Below are positions 1-8,092 of a stretch of DNA of 64,000 nt, in pieces (the first letter of the stretch is position 1; every line of letters begins with the position of its first letter). This stretch comes from Pseudorhodobacter ferrugineus DSM 5888 (GTDB taxonomy: Bacteria; Pseudomonadota; Alphaproteobacteria; Rhodobacterales; Rhodobacteraceae). A program made the translations under genes and the position numbers. Where the stretch lies: positions 186,001 through 250,000 of the forward strand of contig NZ_ATVN01000001.1 in NCBI RefSeq assembly GCF_000420745.1. Reading direction: 5' to 3'. Under the pieces are notes generated by a model. That model did not search any database. It was not told where the DNA came from and was given only the letters and a program-made list of their open reading frames with translations.

Positions 1-1164
1 CAGCAAACTAACAGTATTCAACGAAAACCCCATCATCTGCATGACGATAAAGGTGGGGATAATCGACAGCGGCAGCGCCACGGCGGTAATCAACGTGGCG
101 CGCCAGTTTTTCAGAAACAAGAACACCACGATGATCGCAAGGGCCGCCCCTTCATACAAAGTCTCCATCGCCGACTTGTAATTGCCTTCGGTGTAAATCG
201 TCGCATCATCAATCAGCGAAAACGTGGCATTCGGGTATTCCACGGCAAGGCTGGCCAGTTTGGTTTTGGTGTTGTTGGCGGCGTCCAGATCACTGGCGCC
301 CGTGCTGCGAAACACACCAAAGGCCACAACAGGCTGCCCGTTGAACAGTGCAAAACTTGTGGCCTCAACCGATCCTTCAAAGACTTTGCCAACCTGATCC
401 AGCCGCACAATCGCGCCGGATGACAGGGTAATCGGCGTCGCGGCTAAATCCTCTAGGGTCGGCGCGCTGCCCAAGGCGCGGATCGAATATTCCTGCCCCG
501 CCAAATCGCCGTTACCGCCGCCAAGGTCGATATTGCGTTGGCGCAATTGGGTGTTCACATCATTGGCCGTTAGTCGCAGGGCCAGCAAACGATCAGGGTT
601 CAACTCAACCTCGATAGCCTGTTCATTACCGCCAATGCGGGCCACCTTGCCCACGCCACCAACGGTGGTCAGCTCGCGTGCCACCACCTCATCTACAAAA
701 TAAGACAGCTCTTCAATCGTGCGGGTCGGGTCTGATACGGCATAGGTCAGGATCGCGCGGCCCGTCACATCAACGCGCTGGACATTGGGTTCGGTGATGC
801 TGTCAGGCAGGTCGCCACGGGCGCGGGTCACGGCATCCTTGATGTCATTCAACGCGCGGTCCGTGTCGGTTTCCAGCGCAAATTCCACTGTAATACTTGC
901 CACGCCATCCGTGGCCGTGGCGCTGACATGTTTTACGCCTGTCACATCGGACACTGCGGTTTCTATCGGCTTGATAATCTGGTTGGCAATTTCAGACGGG
1001 GCTGCACCCGCTTGGCCAATGCTGATCGTGATGATCGGAATGTCGATATTGGGGAATTGCGTGACAGGCAGGCGGAAAAACCCGACCATCCCCACAATGC
1101 ACAGCACCAAAAACAGCGCAAGCGACGGGACAGGTTTGCGGATCGCCCAAGTTGACATATTCAT
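1..1164 (-). CDS. RND-family efflux transporter, inner-membrane pump subunit (N-terminal part, cut by window edge)
   Basis: The visible 388 residues are the N-terminal third of an AcrB/MdtB-type resistance-nodulation-division pump, a proton-driven exporter in the inner membrane. A first membrane helix (residues about 12-30) is followed by a periplasmic porter region with the family's SDPTRT and LRQRNID stretches. A second helix and loop begin near residue 335 (YEGAALAIIVVFLFL, NWRATLITAVALPLSIIPTF). The start is the ATG at 1164, which overlaps the stop of the fusion-protein gene as ATGA, so the two are translationally coupled. The C-terminal part lies beyond base 1. The substrate cannot be told from the sequence. 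Confidence 0.93.
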   Translation of the reverse strand, partial: MNMSTWAIRKPVPSLALFLVLCIVGMVGFFRLPVTQFPNIDIPIITISIGQAGAAPSEIANQIIKPIETAVSDVTGVKHVSATATDGVASITVEFALETDTDRALNDIKDAVTRARGDLPDSITEPNVQRVDVTGRAILTYAVSDPTRTIEELSYFVDEVVARELTTVGGVGKVARIGGNEQAIEVELNPDRLLALRLTANDVNTQLRQRNIDLGGGNGDLAGQEYSIRALGSAPTLEDLAATPITLSSGAIVRLDQVGKVFEGSVEATSFALFNGQPVVAFGVFRSTGASDLDAANNTKTKLASLAVEYPNATFSLIDDATIYTEGNYKSAMETLYEGAALAIIVVFLFLKNWRATLITAVALPLSIIPTFIVMQMMGFSLNTVSLL

Positions 1165-2360
1165 GGCTTGGTCCCCACACCCGTATTTGCACCCGTATCC
1201 GCATCTTCGCGGATCGGGTTGATGCGGTCACCATCGCCAAAGAACGCACCAGCCTTTGCAATCACCAATTCGCCCAATGCAACGCCGTCCATAATTTCGC
1301 GGGCTCCGTCCCAAATCAGCCCCGCTGCAACGGCTCGCTTTTCGATCAACCCGTCCTTGGACACCAAAACATACGTGCCTAGCGCATCGGTCAGCACGGC
1401 GGCGGCAGGCACAGTCGGGGCGCTGCGCTTGGCGGTAATAATCCAACCGCTGGCAAACAACCCTTCGCGCAGGCCCTTTGCATCCGTTTCAATCCGGATC
1501 TTGCCCAGTCTGTTCAAAGCATCAACCGTGGGCGAGATTTGACGCACCGTCCCCGCAGCCTTGCCCACGCTAGCAATTGTCAGCTCGGCCGTGTCGCCAA
1601 GGCTGATCTCTCCCAGCGCGGTTTCCACCACCTCGGCTTCAATCTCTAGCACGCCACCCGCGATCATGCGGAAAATCGGGTCGCCGCCGGAACTGGCAAT
1701 CGCGCCAATCTGGCCGTTGCGCACTGAAACCAACCCCGCGACAGGCGCGCGCAGCGTGGCGTGGTCAAGGTTCAAAGCGGCAATATCCAGCTGTGCCTGT
1801 GCCTGTTGCAGTTGCGCTTCGGCCACCAGCAACCCGTCCTTGGCCGACGCAAGCCCCGCATCGGACGTGCGCGCCGCCGCAATCGCTTGATCCAGCGTCG
1901 ATTGGGTCGCACTGCCCGCTTTGAACAAAGCTTGGGTGCGGGTCAGCGCCGAATTTGCCTGTTCGGCCCCCGCAGCGGCCGAGGCAATCTGGCTGCGCGC
2001 CTGACTGATCGCGGCCTCAACCCGCGCATATTCGGCTTGCGCCTGCGCCAATTGCGCGGTCAGGTTGCGGTTGTTCAGCGTCGCCAAAACATCTCCTGCC
2101 CTAACCTGCGCGCCGATATCGACATTCAGCGTTTCAATCGTAAAGCCGTTGACTTGCGGATAAATCAGCACCTCGTCGCGCGGCAGCAAAGTGCCAGATA
2201 CGGGAACACGACCAATCACCTCTCGGGTCGAAACTTCGGCCACCGTGACCGTGGCAAGGTGCACGGTCGGGGCTGCCAGGGCGCTGTCTTGGGCGGTCGC
2301 AGGCATAACGGATGCGGCGCACAACGTCAGAGTATAGGCAAAAGCAAGGCGGAAACGCAT
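1161..2360 (-). CDS. RND efflux periplasmic adaptor (HlyD/AcrA-type membrane fusion protein)
   Basis: A 399-residue adaptor linking the inner-membrane pump to an outer-membrane channel. It has a signal peptide (residues 1-23, ending near PATAQ), a split lipoyl-like domain (VLIYPQVNGFT...RAGDVLATL and RAPVAGLVSVRNGQIG), an alanine-rich coiled-coil hairpin at about 95-170 and a C-terminal beta-barrel. The frame stays open a further 51 codons upstream, but the signal peptide and an AAAGGA ribosome site favour the ATG at 2360. It is the first gene of a two-gene operon with the pump at 1164. No outer-membrane factor gene is visible. Confidence 0.9.
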   Translation of the reverse strand: MRFRLAFAYTLTLCAASVMPATAQDSALAAPTVHLATVTVAEVSTREVIGRVPVSGTLLPRDEVLIYPQVNGFTIETLNVDIGAQVRAGDVLATLNNRNLTAQLAQAQAEYARVEAAISQARSQIASAAAGAEQANSALTRTQALFKAGSATQSTLDQAIAAARTSDAGLASAKDGLLVAEAQLQQAQAQLDIAALNLDHATLRAPVAGLVSVRNGQIGAIASSGGDPIFRMIAGGVLEIEAEVVETALGEISLGDTAELTIASVGKAAGTVRQISPTVDALNRLGKIRIETDAKGLREGLFASGWIITAKRSAPTVPAAAVLTDALGTYVLVSKDGLIEKRAVAAGLIWDGAREIMDGVALGELVIAKAGAFFGDGDRINPIREDADTGANTGVGTKP

Positions 2361-2447
2361 GAGGGCAGTCCTTTGGTTTTCGAAAGCTGGGCAAACTGCC
2401 AACAAGAGGCTGTTGGCTATCACGCCGCTATCCGATGTCAATATAAT

Positions 2448-2469
2448 TCGTTCAGAATGAATTGAACGA
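2448..2469. promoter_or_regulatory. Inverted repeat upstream of the RND efflux operon, candidate operator
   Basis: TCGTTCA and TGAACGA form a perfect 7-bp inverted repeat around an 8-base spacer, about 90 bp upstream of the adaptor gene. Size and symmetry suit a TetR-like repressor site, but no regulator gene is adjacent, so the cognate protein is unknown. Confidence 0.45.
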
Positions 2470-2618
2470 CGTCGTGATTCTGCTGAAAAAGCTGACCAAA
2501 GTGCAAATTGCACTGACGGGGTTGCGCAATGGCGGCTTTAAATATTTGGGGCAAACTGCGCGAACCAAGCCGATGAAAATGTTTTTGTCTAAGCACGGTG
2601 CCCCTTAGGCGCGCAGGC

Positions 2619-3581
2619 CTACTTTGACCCCTTTTCGCGCCGCAACAAAAGGCTGATCCGTGGTAAGGTGCCCGTTTCATGCCGCGTCCGCGATTCCAGC
2701 ACAGGGCTGTTCTTGGACACTTTCCCGCGGCTTTCGCGCAGCACAATATACAACCCGCTCGCCATGATGACCCCCGCGCCAATCAGGGTCAACCGGTCCG
2801 GCGTCTCGTTGAAAATCAGATAGCCGAAAATTGCGGCCCAGATCATCTGGCTGTACTGCATCGGCGCCACAATCACCGCCTCGGCCGACCGATAGGCCGC
2901 GATAACAAACAGACTGGCAACAAATCCAAATGCGGCGATCACCGCGACCATGCCCAAATGCTCAATCGGCATCGGTTTGTACACAAACGGCAAAGCAAAG
3001 CCCAGAACCACGAAATTTGCGATCATCGGAAACAACAACAGCACGACCGACCGCTCTTCTTGTCCGATCTTGCGCACAATCACTGACGCAAGCGATGAAC
3101 ATACCGCAGCGGCCAGCGCCGCCAAATGGCCCAACCCCAGCTCGGCTCCTGTTGGGCGCAGCACAATCATCACGCCGGCAAGGCCCACCACAATCGCAAG
3201 ACCCCGCCGGATGCCAACCTTTTCCCCCAAAATCGGAATCGCCAGCAGCGTTATCAACAAAGGTGCCGCGAACAAAATCGCATAGGTCTGCGCCAGTGGC
3301 AGCACCGAAAAGGCATAAAACGCCGTAACTCCGGTGATCAGCGTCGACACTGTGCGCACCAGCGTCCACCACGGATGCTTGGGGCGCAAATTGCCATCAT
3401 TGCGGTCCCCGATCAACATCATCGCAATCAGAGGAAAACTTAAAATGACCGAGAAAAAGATGATCTGCACCGGCGAATATTGCCCGCCCAGAAACTTAAC
3501 AAACACGTCATGCGTGGAATAGATCGCGAATGCGATCAGCGCAAACAGCGCTCCCCGCAGATTGGATTTCACAATGATCAT
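2619..3581 (-). CDS. DMT superfamily permease with two EamA domains
   Basis: A 320-residue polytopic membrane protein with about ten helices in two EamA repeats (residues about 10-140 and 155-290), a typical drug/metabolite exporter. The duplicated signature is visible: EKVGIRRGLAIVVGLAGVM near residue 125 and FNETPDRLTLIGAGVIMASG near residue 270. The start is the ATG at 3581; the much longer open frame upstream runs through the divergent neighbour and is spurious. The C-terminal tail of about 30 residues is hydrophilic. The substrate is unknown. It is divergent from a second EamA gene at 3760. Confidence 0.88.
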   Translation of the reverse strand: MIIVKSNLRGALFALIAFAIYSTHDVFVKFLGGQYSPVQIIFFSVILSFPLIAMMLIGDRNDGNLRPKHPWWTLVRTVSTLITGVTAFYAFSVLPLAQTYAILFAAPLLITLLAIPILGEKVGIRRGLAIVVGLAGVMIVLRPTGAELGLGHLAALAAAVCSSLASVIVRKIGQEERSVVLLLFPMIANFVVLGFALPFVYKPMPIEHLGMVAVIAAFGFVASLFVIAAYRSAEAVIVAPMQYSQMIWAAIFGYLIFNETPDRLTLIGAGVIMASGLYIVLRESRGKVSKNSPVLESRTRHETGTLPRISLLLRREKGSK

Positions 3582-3759
3582 GACGGTTCTCGGTTCGACT
3601 AGCAATCTCTTGATAGTGCGCCTGTTAGCGCTAATGTGCAAGGCCCATGACACGCATTTCGGGCCAAACCCGACCAGCCGCGGTTTTGCACAGCCCCTCA
3701 TCCGCCCTTGCACATCATCCCGAAACCGGCACTGTGGCCCCAAATCCAAAGGTGCGCGC

Positions 3760-4650
3760 ATGACCCCAAACCCAATTCCGCCGACAGCCGTCAAACCGCT
3801 TGCAGGTCTGCTGCTTGGCTTTGCAGGCGTTGTCATTTTCGGGGCAACCCTGCCTGCGACACGCATTGCCCTTGGCGGCTTTGACCCAGCGTTCATAACC
3901 TTTGGCCGCGCCTGTCTGGCGGGGCTTGCCTCGGCCATTGCTCTTTTGATTGCGCGCAAACGCTTTCCTCGGGACGATCTCGGGGCCTTCGCGCTTATCG
4001 GGGTAACGCTGGTGTTCGGCTTTCCCGCCTTTGTGAATGTGGCGATGCAAACGGTGCCCGCGTCACATGGCGGCATTGTGCTGGGCGTGTTGCCGCTGCT
4101 GACCGCCGTTTTTGCAGCCGTGATTGGCGGCGAAAAACCGGGGCTGGCCTTTTGGCTTTGGGGCGTGGCCGGCGCCGCCCTTGTGCTGGGCTTCACCTTG
4201 CGCGGTGGCGGGTTCGTGCCCGGCGTCGGGTATCTCTGGCTGGGCTGTGCCGCCATCGTCTCGGCCTTTGGCTATGTCGTGTCGGGCAAGCTGTCGCGCA
4301 AACTGCCAGGGTGGGAGGTGATCGCTTGGGCGCTGGTTTTGTGCCTGCCGCTCACGGGGCTCGGCAGCGCGCTGACATGGGGGGCGGGAGTACATGCGCC
4401 CAGCCACGCGGCGCTTTGGGCGATGGCCTACCTTGCCTTTGGGTCGATGTTCGCCGGGTTTTTCTTTTGGAATGCAGGGCTTGCTCTCGGCGGCATCGCC
4501 CGCGTGGGCCAGGTGCAACTGCTGCAAACCTTTGTCACGCTGGCTATTTCCGCTTGGCTTTTGGACGAACAGATCACCCCTGTCATGCTGGTCTTTGCCT
4601 GCGCCGTGGCGCTGGTGGTGTGGTGTGGCCGCAAAGCGCGGGTGGCGTAA
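3760..4650 (+). CDS. DMT superfamily permease with two EamA domains
   Basis: A 296-residue exporter with two EamA repeats and about ten hydrophobic helices. The first repeat opens with LLLGFAGVVIFGATLPATRIAL, and the second covers about residues 150-290. The ATG at 3760 is chosen because the protein then begins with a short cytoplasmic leader directly before helix 1. It is not a close copy of the divergent permease at 3581, so the pair is not a recent duplication. Substrate unknown. Confidence 0.86.
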   Translation: MTPNPIPPTAVKPLAGLLLGFAGVVIFGATLPATRIALGGFDPAFITFGRACLAGLASAIALLIARKRFPRDDLGAFALIGVTLVFGFPAFVNVAMQTVPASHGGIVLGVLPLLTAVFAAVIGGEKPGLAFWLWGVAGAALVLGFTLRGGGFVPGVGYLWLGCAAIVSAFGYVVSGKLSRKLPGWEVIAWALVLCLPLTGLGSALTWGAGVHAPSHAALWAMAYLAFGSMFAGFFFWNAGLALGGIARVGQVQLLQTFVTLAISAWLLDEQITPVMLVFACAVALVVWCGRKARVA

Positions 4651-4668
4651 CGCCAAACAGGCGGCGGT

Positions 4669-5565
4669 CTATGCTCCGCCGCGTTCCGCAACTGCACCTT
4701 GCCCTGCCAGCAAAGCCATCAGCGCAGGGTGCGGAAACTTGCGCGGCAAAGTCACGGCAAAGAACGGCTCGGAAATACCAAGGTCAAACGCGGCTGTTTT
4801 CAACACTCCGCTTGCAATCTCATCTGCCACAACCACCGTGGGCGCAATTGCAACGCCAGCCCCTTCGCGCGCCAGCAGGCGGACCATCGCCATATCATCC
4901 ACGCTCGCCAAAATGTGCGGGCGTATCCCCAATGTCGCTATCAGGTTCTCGAATTCGGCCCGTATCACACTTTCGGTGGGCACAATCAGCGGCTCATGGG
5001 CAAGCAGCATCGCCAGCGTGTCGTATTCCAGCCGGTCGGGCCGCCCGTGCAGATAAACCGGCTGTTCGGCAATCAGCTGTGCCGCGAATTGAAATTGCGA
5101 TCCGGTTTGCGGTACTTCGGTCGTCAAAACCACATCAAGCGCAAGCGTTTCCAGATCTTTCAACAGCACGTCCGTATTGCCTGATTTCAGGGAAAATTTG
5201 CACGCATCCATCGCCAAAAGAGGTTTCAGAAACTGCAATTGAAAGTTGCGCGATAACGTCGACAACGCACCAATTCGCAACGGCGGCTTTGCATCACCGT
5301 TTTGGTGCAGCGTGGCCAACAATTCATCTCCGGCCGTAAAAATCCGGTCGGCGTGGTCCAGCGCAATGCGCCCCGCCTCTGTCAAAACAAGCGACCGGCC
5401 AGCGCGGTCAAACAAGGCATAGCCCAACCGGTCTTCCAGCTGGCGCAGCTGAATAGACAACGCTGATTGCGCCACGTTCAGCCGCTCGGCGGTGCGCCCC
5501 AAATGCCCTTCGGTGGCAATTTCGCGAAAATAGCGCAGATGATGATAATTCAAACGGGATGACAT
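4669..5565 (-). CDS. LysR-family transcriptional regulator
   Basis: A 298-residue LysR-type regulator. The winged helix-turn-helix is at residues 1-65 (HHLRYFREIATEGHLGRTAERLNVAQSALS), followed by a linker helix and a co-inducer-binding domain from about residue 95. The opening YHHLRYF motif resembles NhaR-like members. It is divergent from the bicarbonate-permease gene at 5660 with 94 bp between them, the usual arrangement when a LysR protein controls its neighbour. That it controls sbtA is inferred from this layout. Confidence 0.9.
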   Translation of the reverse strand: MSSRLNYHHLRYFREIATEGHLGRTAERLNVAQSALSIQLRQLEDRLGYALFDRAGRSLVLTEAGRIALDHADRIFTAGDELLATLHQNGDAKPPLRIGALSTLSRNFQLQFLKPLLAMDACKFSLKSGNTDVLLKDLETLALDVVLTTEVPQTGSQFQFAAQLIAEQPVYLHGRPDRLEYDTLAMLLAHEPLIVPTESVIRAEFENLIATLGIRPHILASVDDMAMVRLLAREGAGVAIAPTVVVADEIASGVLKTAAFDLGISEPFFAVTLPRKFPHPALMALLAGQGAVAERGGA

Positions 5566-5659
5566 TCTTTTTTATAGAACAGTAATGGCATAAAGATATA
5601 TTTTTATTTGAAGCGCCAATCTCGTATCCCCGCAGCACATATCCAGCGGGAGCGAAAAC

Positions 5660-6730
5660 ATGGATCTTATCTTTACCATCGCCACCACAGTTGTTGAACA
5701 ACTTCAAAAACCAACGCTCGCCTTTCTGATCGCAGGCATGATGTTGGCGGCACTTGGCAGCAAATTCGAAATACCGGAACCTGTTTACAAATTTATCGTC
5801 ATTCTTCTTTTGCTCAAGGTTGGCATGGGCGCAGGCATCTCGGTTCGCGATGCAGACCTTGTGTCTCTGGCAGTCCCCGCACTTGGGGCCACGTTGATTG
5901 GGATCATAATCGTCTTTTTGGGCAGTAAAACCCTTGCACGGATGCGCGGCGTGTCCGAAGTCGACGGGCTGGCGACGGCCGGTTTGTTTGGCGCCGTATC
6001 GGCCTCGACTTTGGCGGCCGGAATGGCGATGCTGGATGACAGCGGCATCGCCTACGAGGGCTATATCGGCGCACTGTACCCTTTCATGGATATTGCCGCC
6101 TTGGTAACCGCGATTGTTTTGGCCAAACTCGGTCTTGCGCGGCGCGCGGCAACCCAGATGACGATCAACAGTGATGGAACAGCGTCTATGGGAGGCCCGT
6201 TGTCTTTGAACAGCGGTTCAGGCAGCGACACCACATCGGGTTTGGTCAAAAGCATTATGGTGGATACCTTCCGCAGCCCCGCCATCTCTGCCTTGGTCGC
6301 AGGCTTGTGCCTTGGCATCCTGTCCGAACCCGACAGCGTTTACAAAAGCTTTTACGATCAACTCTTCCGGGGATTGCTGTCGATCTTGATGCTGATCATG
6401 GGCATCGAGGCATGGACACGGATCGCCGAGCTGCGCAAGGTTGCTCATGCCTATATCCTCTACGGGATCGCCGCTCCCATCTTGCACGGTCTTTTGGGGT
6501 TCGGCGTCGGGTTGATCGCCCATCATCTCACAGGCTTTTCAGAAGGCGGGGTGATCTTGCTCGCGGTCATGGCCGCATCCAGTTCGGACATCTCTGGCCC
6601 ACCCACATTGCGTGCGGCACTGCCCGAAGCGAACTCATCGGCCTATGTCGGCACCTCAACCGGCCTCGGCACACCTGTGGCCATCCTCAGCATCCCTCTC
6701 TTTATCGGCTTGGCCGAGCTGGTGATCTAA
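5660..6730 (+). CDS. sbtA: Sodium-dependent bicarbonate transport family permease (SbtA-like, DUF897)
   Basis: A 356-residue membrane protein with about ten helices in two halves, matching the SbtA/DUF897 family that imports bicarbonate with sodium in cyanobacteria. Recognisable stretches are FEIPEPVYKFIVILLLLKVGMGAG and the C-terminal SSSDISGPPTLRAALPEAN. The start ATG follows a GGGAG ribosome site. The PII-like partner SbtB often found beside it is absent here, so regulation may rest on the divergent LysR gene. In a heterotroph the likely role is supplying bicarbonate to carboxylases, which is inference. Confidence 0.85.
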   Translation: MDLIFTIATTVVEQLQKPTLAFLIAGMMLAALGSKFEIPEPVYKFIVILLLLKVGMGAGISVRDADLVSLAVPALGATLIGIIIVFLGSKTLARMRGVSEVDGLATAGLFGAVSASTLAAGMAMLDDSGIAYEGYIGALYPFMDIAALVTAIVLAKLGLARRAATQMTINSDGTASMGGPLSLNSGSGSDTTSGLVKSIMVDTFRSPAISALVAGLCLGILSEPDSVYKSFYDQLFRGLLSILMLIMGIEAWTRIAELRKVAHAYILYGIAAPILHGLLGFGVGLIAHHLTGFSEGGVILLAVMAASSSDISGPPTLRAALPEANSSAYVGTSTGLGTPVAILSIPLFIGLAELVI

Positions 6731-6746
6731 CCGCCGTAAAAGTAGA

Positions 6747-6785
6747 AAGCCGCGCCGCCCGATTAAGAAAGGGGTGGCGCGGCTT
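6747..6785 (+). terminator. GC-rich hairpin after sbtA
   Basis: A 14-bp stem (AAGCCGCGCCGCCC with its complement, one G-U pair) around an 11-base loop begins 16 bp past the sbtA stop. No T-tract follows, so it is terminator-like rather than a textbook intrinsic terminator. Confidence 0.5.
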
Positions 6786-6799
6786 GCTGCGTCCAAAGG

Positions 6800-6837
6800 T
6801 TAAGTCCAAGTTAACAAAAAATGAAATATGTATTATT
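6800..6837 (+). promoter_or_regulatory. CtrA-type promoter, copy 1 (TTAA-N7-TTAAC plus TATTATT)
   Basis: TTAAGTCCAAGTTAAC is a full CtrA recognition sequence (TTAA-N7-TTAAC, 6800-6815). Exactly 15 bases later comes TATTATT (6831-6837), placed as a -10 element, so the CtrA box overlaps the -35 position as in CtrA-activated promoters. The same layout with the same spacings occurs on the other strand at 31601-31639. Confidence 0.65.
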
Positions 6838-6842
6838 TACAA

Positions 6843-6908
6843 CAGCTTATGAAAATGTCCGCGCGCGAACATTTCTGTAAAAAAGGGGCATAGCTGCCCC
6901 TTTTCCGT
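6843..6908 (+). ncRNA. Candidate small RNA from the CtrA-type promoter
   Basis: Predicted transcription would start near 6843, pass through the near-palindrome TGTCCGCGCGCGAACA (6856-6871) and end at the hairpin at 6881-6904. This gives a transcript of about 65 bases lying between the convergent genes sbtA and leuB. No convincing protein gene follows on this strand; a 14-codon frame (MKMSAREHFCKKGA) is possible. The promoter and terminator are seen; the RNA itself is inferred. Confidence 0.45.
6881..6904. terminator. Intrinsic terminator between leuB and the candidate small RNA
   Basis: A perfect 10-bp stem AAAAGGGGCA/TGCCCCTTTT with a 4-base loop. It has A-runs on one side and T-runs on the other, so it can serve leuB (minus strand) and a plus-strand transcript alike. 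Confidence 0.75.
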
Positions 6909-6920
6909 TCCAGTCAGGCT

Positions 6921-8030
6921 TTAAAGCGACGCATCCAAAGCCGCCAAAATCGCATCCCCCATCTGGGTCGTGCTGATTGGCGTGCCGCCATCTTTTGCCA
7001 TCAAATCAGCGGTGCGGGCCCCGTCTGCCAGCACCTTTTCAACCGCCTTTTCAACCCGCGTCGCCTCATCCCCCATATCAAAGGAATAGCGCAGGGCCAT
7101 GGCAAAGCTCAGGATACAGGCAATCGGGTTCGCCTTGCCCTGACCCGCGATATCGGGGGCCGACCCGTGAACGGGTTCATACAGCGCCTTTGGCCGCCCA
7201 TTCGCCTGCACCGCCCCAAGGCTTGCCGAAGGCAGCATCCCAAGGCTGCCCGTCAGCATGGCGGCGCAATCCGACAACAAATCGCCAAACAGGTTGTCGG
7301 TCACGATCACATCAAACTGCTTGGGCCAGCGAACCAACTGCATCGCCCCGTTATCGGCATACATATGCGACAGTTCTACCTCGGGGTATTCATGGTCATG
7401 CACCCACTGGACTTCTTCGCGCCACAGAATACCGCTTTCCATGACGTTGGCCTTCTCCATTGAGCAGACCTTGTTGCCCCGACGCTTGGCCAGCTCAAAT
7501 GCCGACCGCGCCACGCGGCGGATTTCATTGGTGGTGTAGCGTTGGGTGTTCACCCCCACGCGGCCGCCTTCGTTATCGGGGAAAATTCCGCGCGGTTCGC
7601 CGAAATACACGCCCGAGGTCAGCTCTCGCACGATCATGATATCCAGACCGGCCACGATGTCTTTCTTCAGCGACGAAAAATCGGCCAGTGCGTCAAAACA
7701 TTGGGCGGGGCGCAGGTTGGAAAACAAATCCATTTCCTTGCGCAGGCGCAACAGGCCACGTTCAGGCTTTACGCTGAAATCCAGCGTGTCGTATTTCGGG
7801 CCACCAACGGCCCCCAGCAAAACGGCGTCTACTTCCATCGCGCGGGCCATCGTATCGTCATGCAAGGGCGTGCCGTGTTGATCATAGGCGCAGCCGCCGA
7901 CCAAATCTTCGGACACATCAAAATGCACGCCACGCTTGTCACCAAACCACGTAATGATCTTTTTGACCTCGGTCATGACTTCGGGGCCGATGCCGTCACC
8001 GGCGAGGATAAGAAGGGAAGGGTTGGCCAA
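6921..8030 (-). CDS. leuB: 3-isopropylmalate dehydrogenase
   Basis: Oxidatively decarboxylates (2R,3S)-3-isopropylmalate with NAD to 2-oxoisocaproate, the third step of leucine synthesis, in the cytoplasm. The 369-residue protein has the family start [19 protein letters not shown], the substrate-arginine region [19 protein letters not shown] and the nucleotide/metal region [26 protein letters not shown] chose the TTG at 8030 because AGGAG lies six bases before it and the N-terminus then matches relatives; a GTG at 8045 would place AGGAG inside the gene. It is separated from leuC and leuD by two unrelated genes on the same strand. Confidence 0.96.
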   Translation of the reverse strand: MANPSLLILAGDGIGPEVMTEVKKIITWFGDKRGVHFDVSEDLVGGCAYDQHGTPLHDDTMARAMEVDAVLLGAVGGPKYDTLDFSVKPERGLLRLRKEMDLFSNLRPAQCFDALADFSSLKKDIVAGLDIMIVRELTSGVYFGEPRGIFPDNEGGRVGVNTQRYTTNEIRRVARSAFELAKRRGNKVCSMEKANVMESGILWREEVQWVHDHEYPEVELSHMYADNGAMQLVRWPKQFDVIVTDNLFGDLLSDCAAMLTGSLGMLPSASLGAVQANGRPKALYEPVHGSAPDIAGQGKANPIACILSFAMALRYSFDMGDEATRVEKAVEKVLADGARTADLMAKDGGTPISTTQMGDAILAALDASL

Positions 8031-8092
8031 GGAAAGCTCCTGCACTTTAAGGGAAAGGGTTAGGTTTTGCGTAGCGTTTCAGGCGGGCAGGG

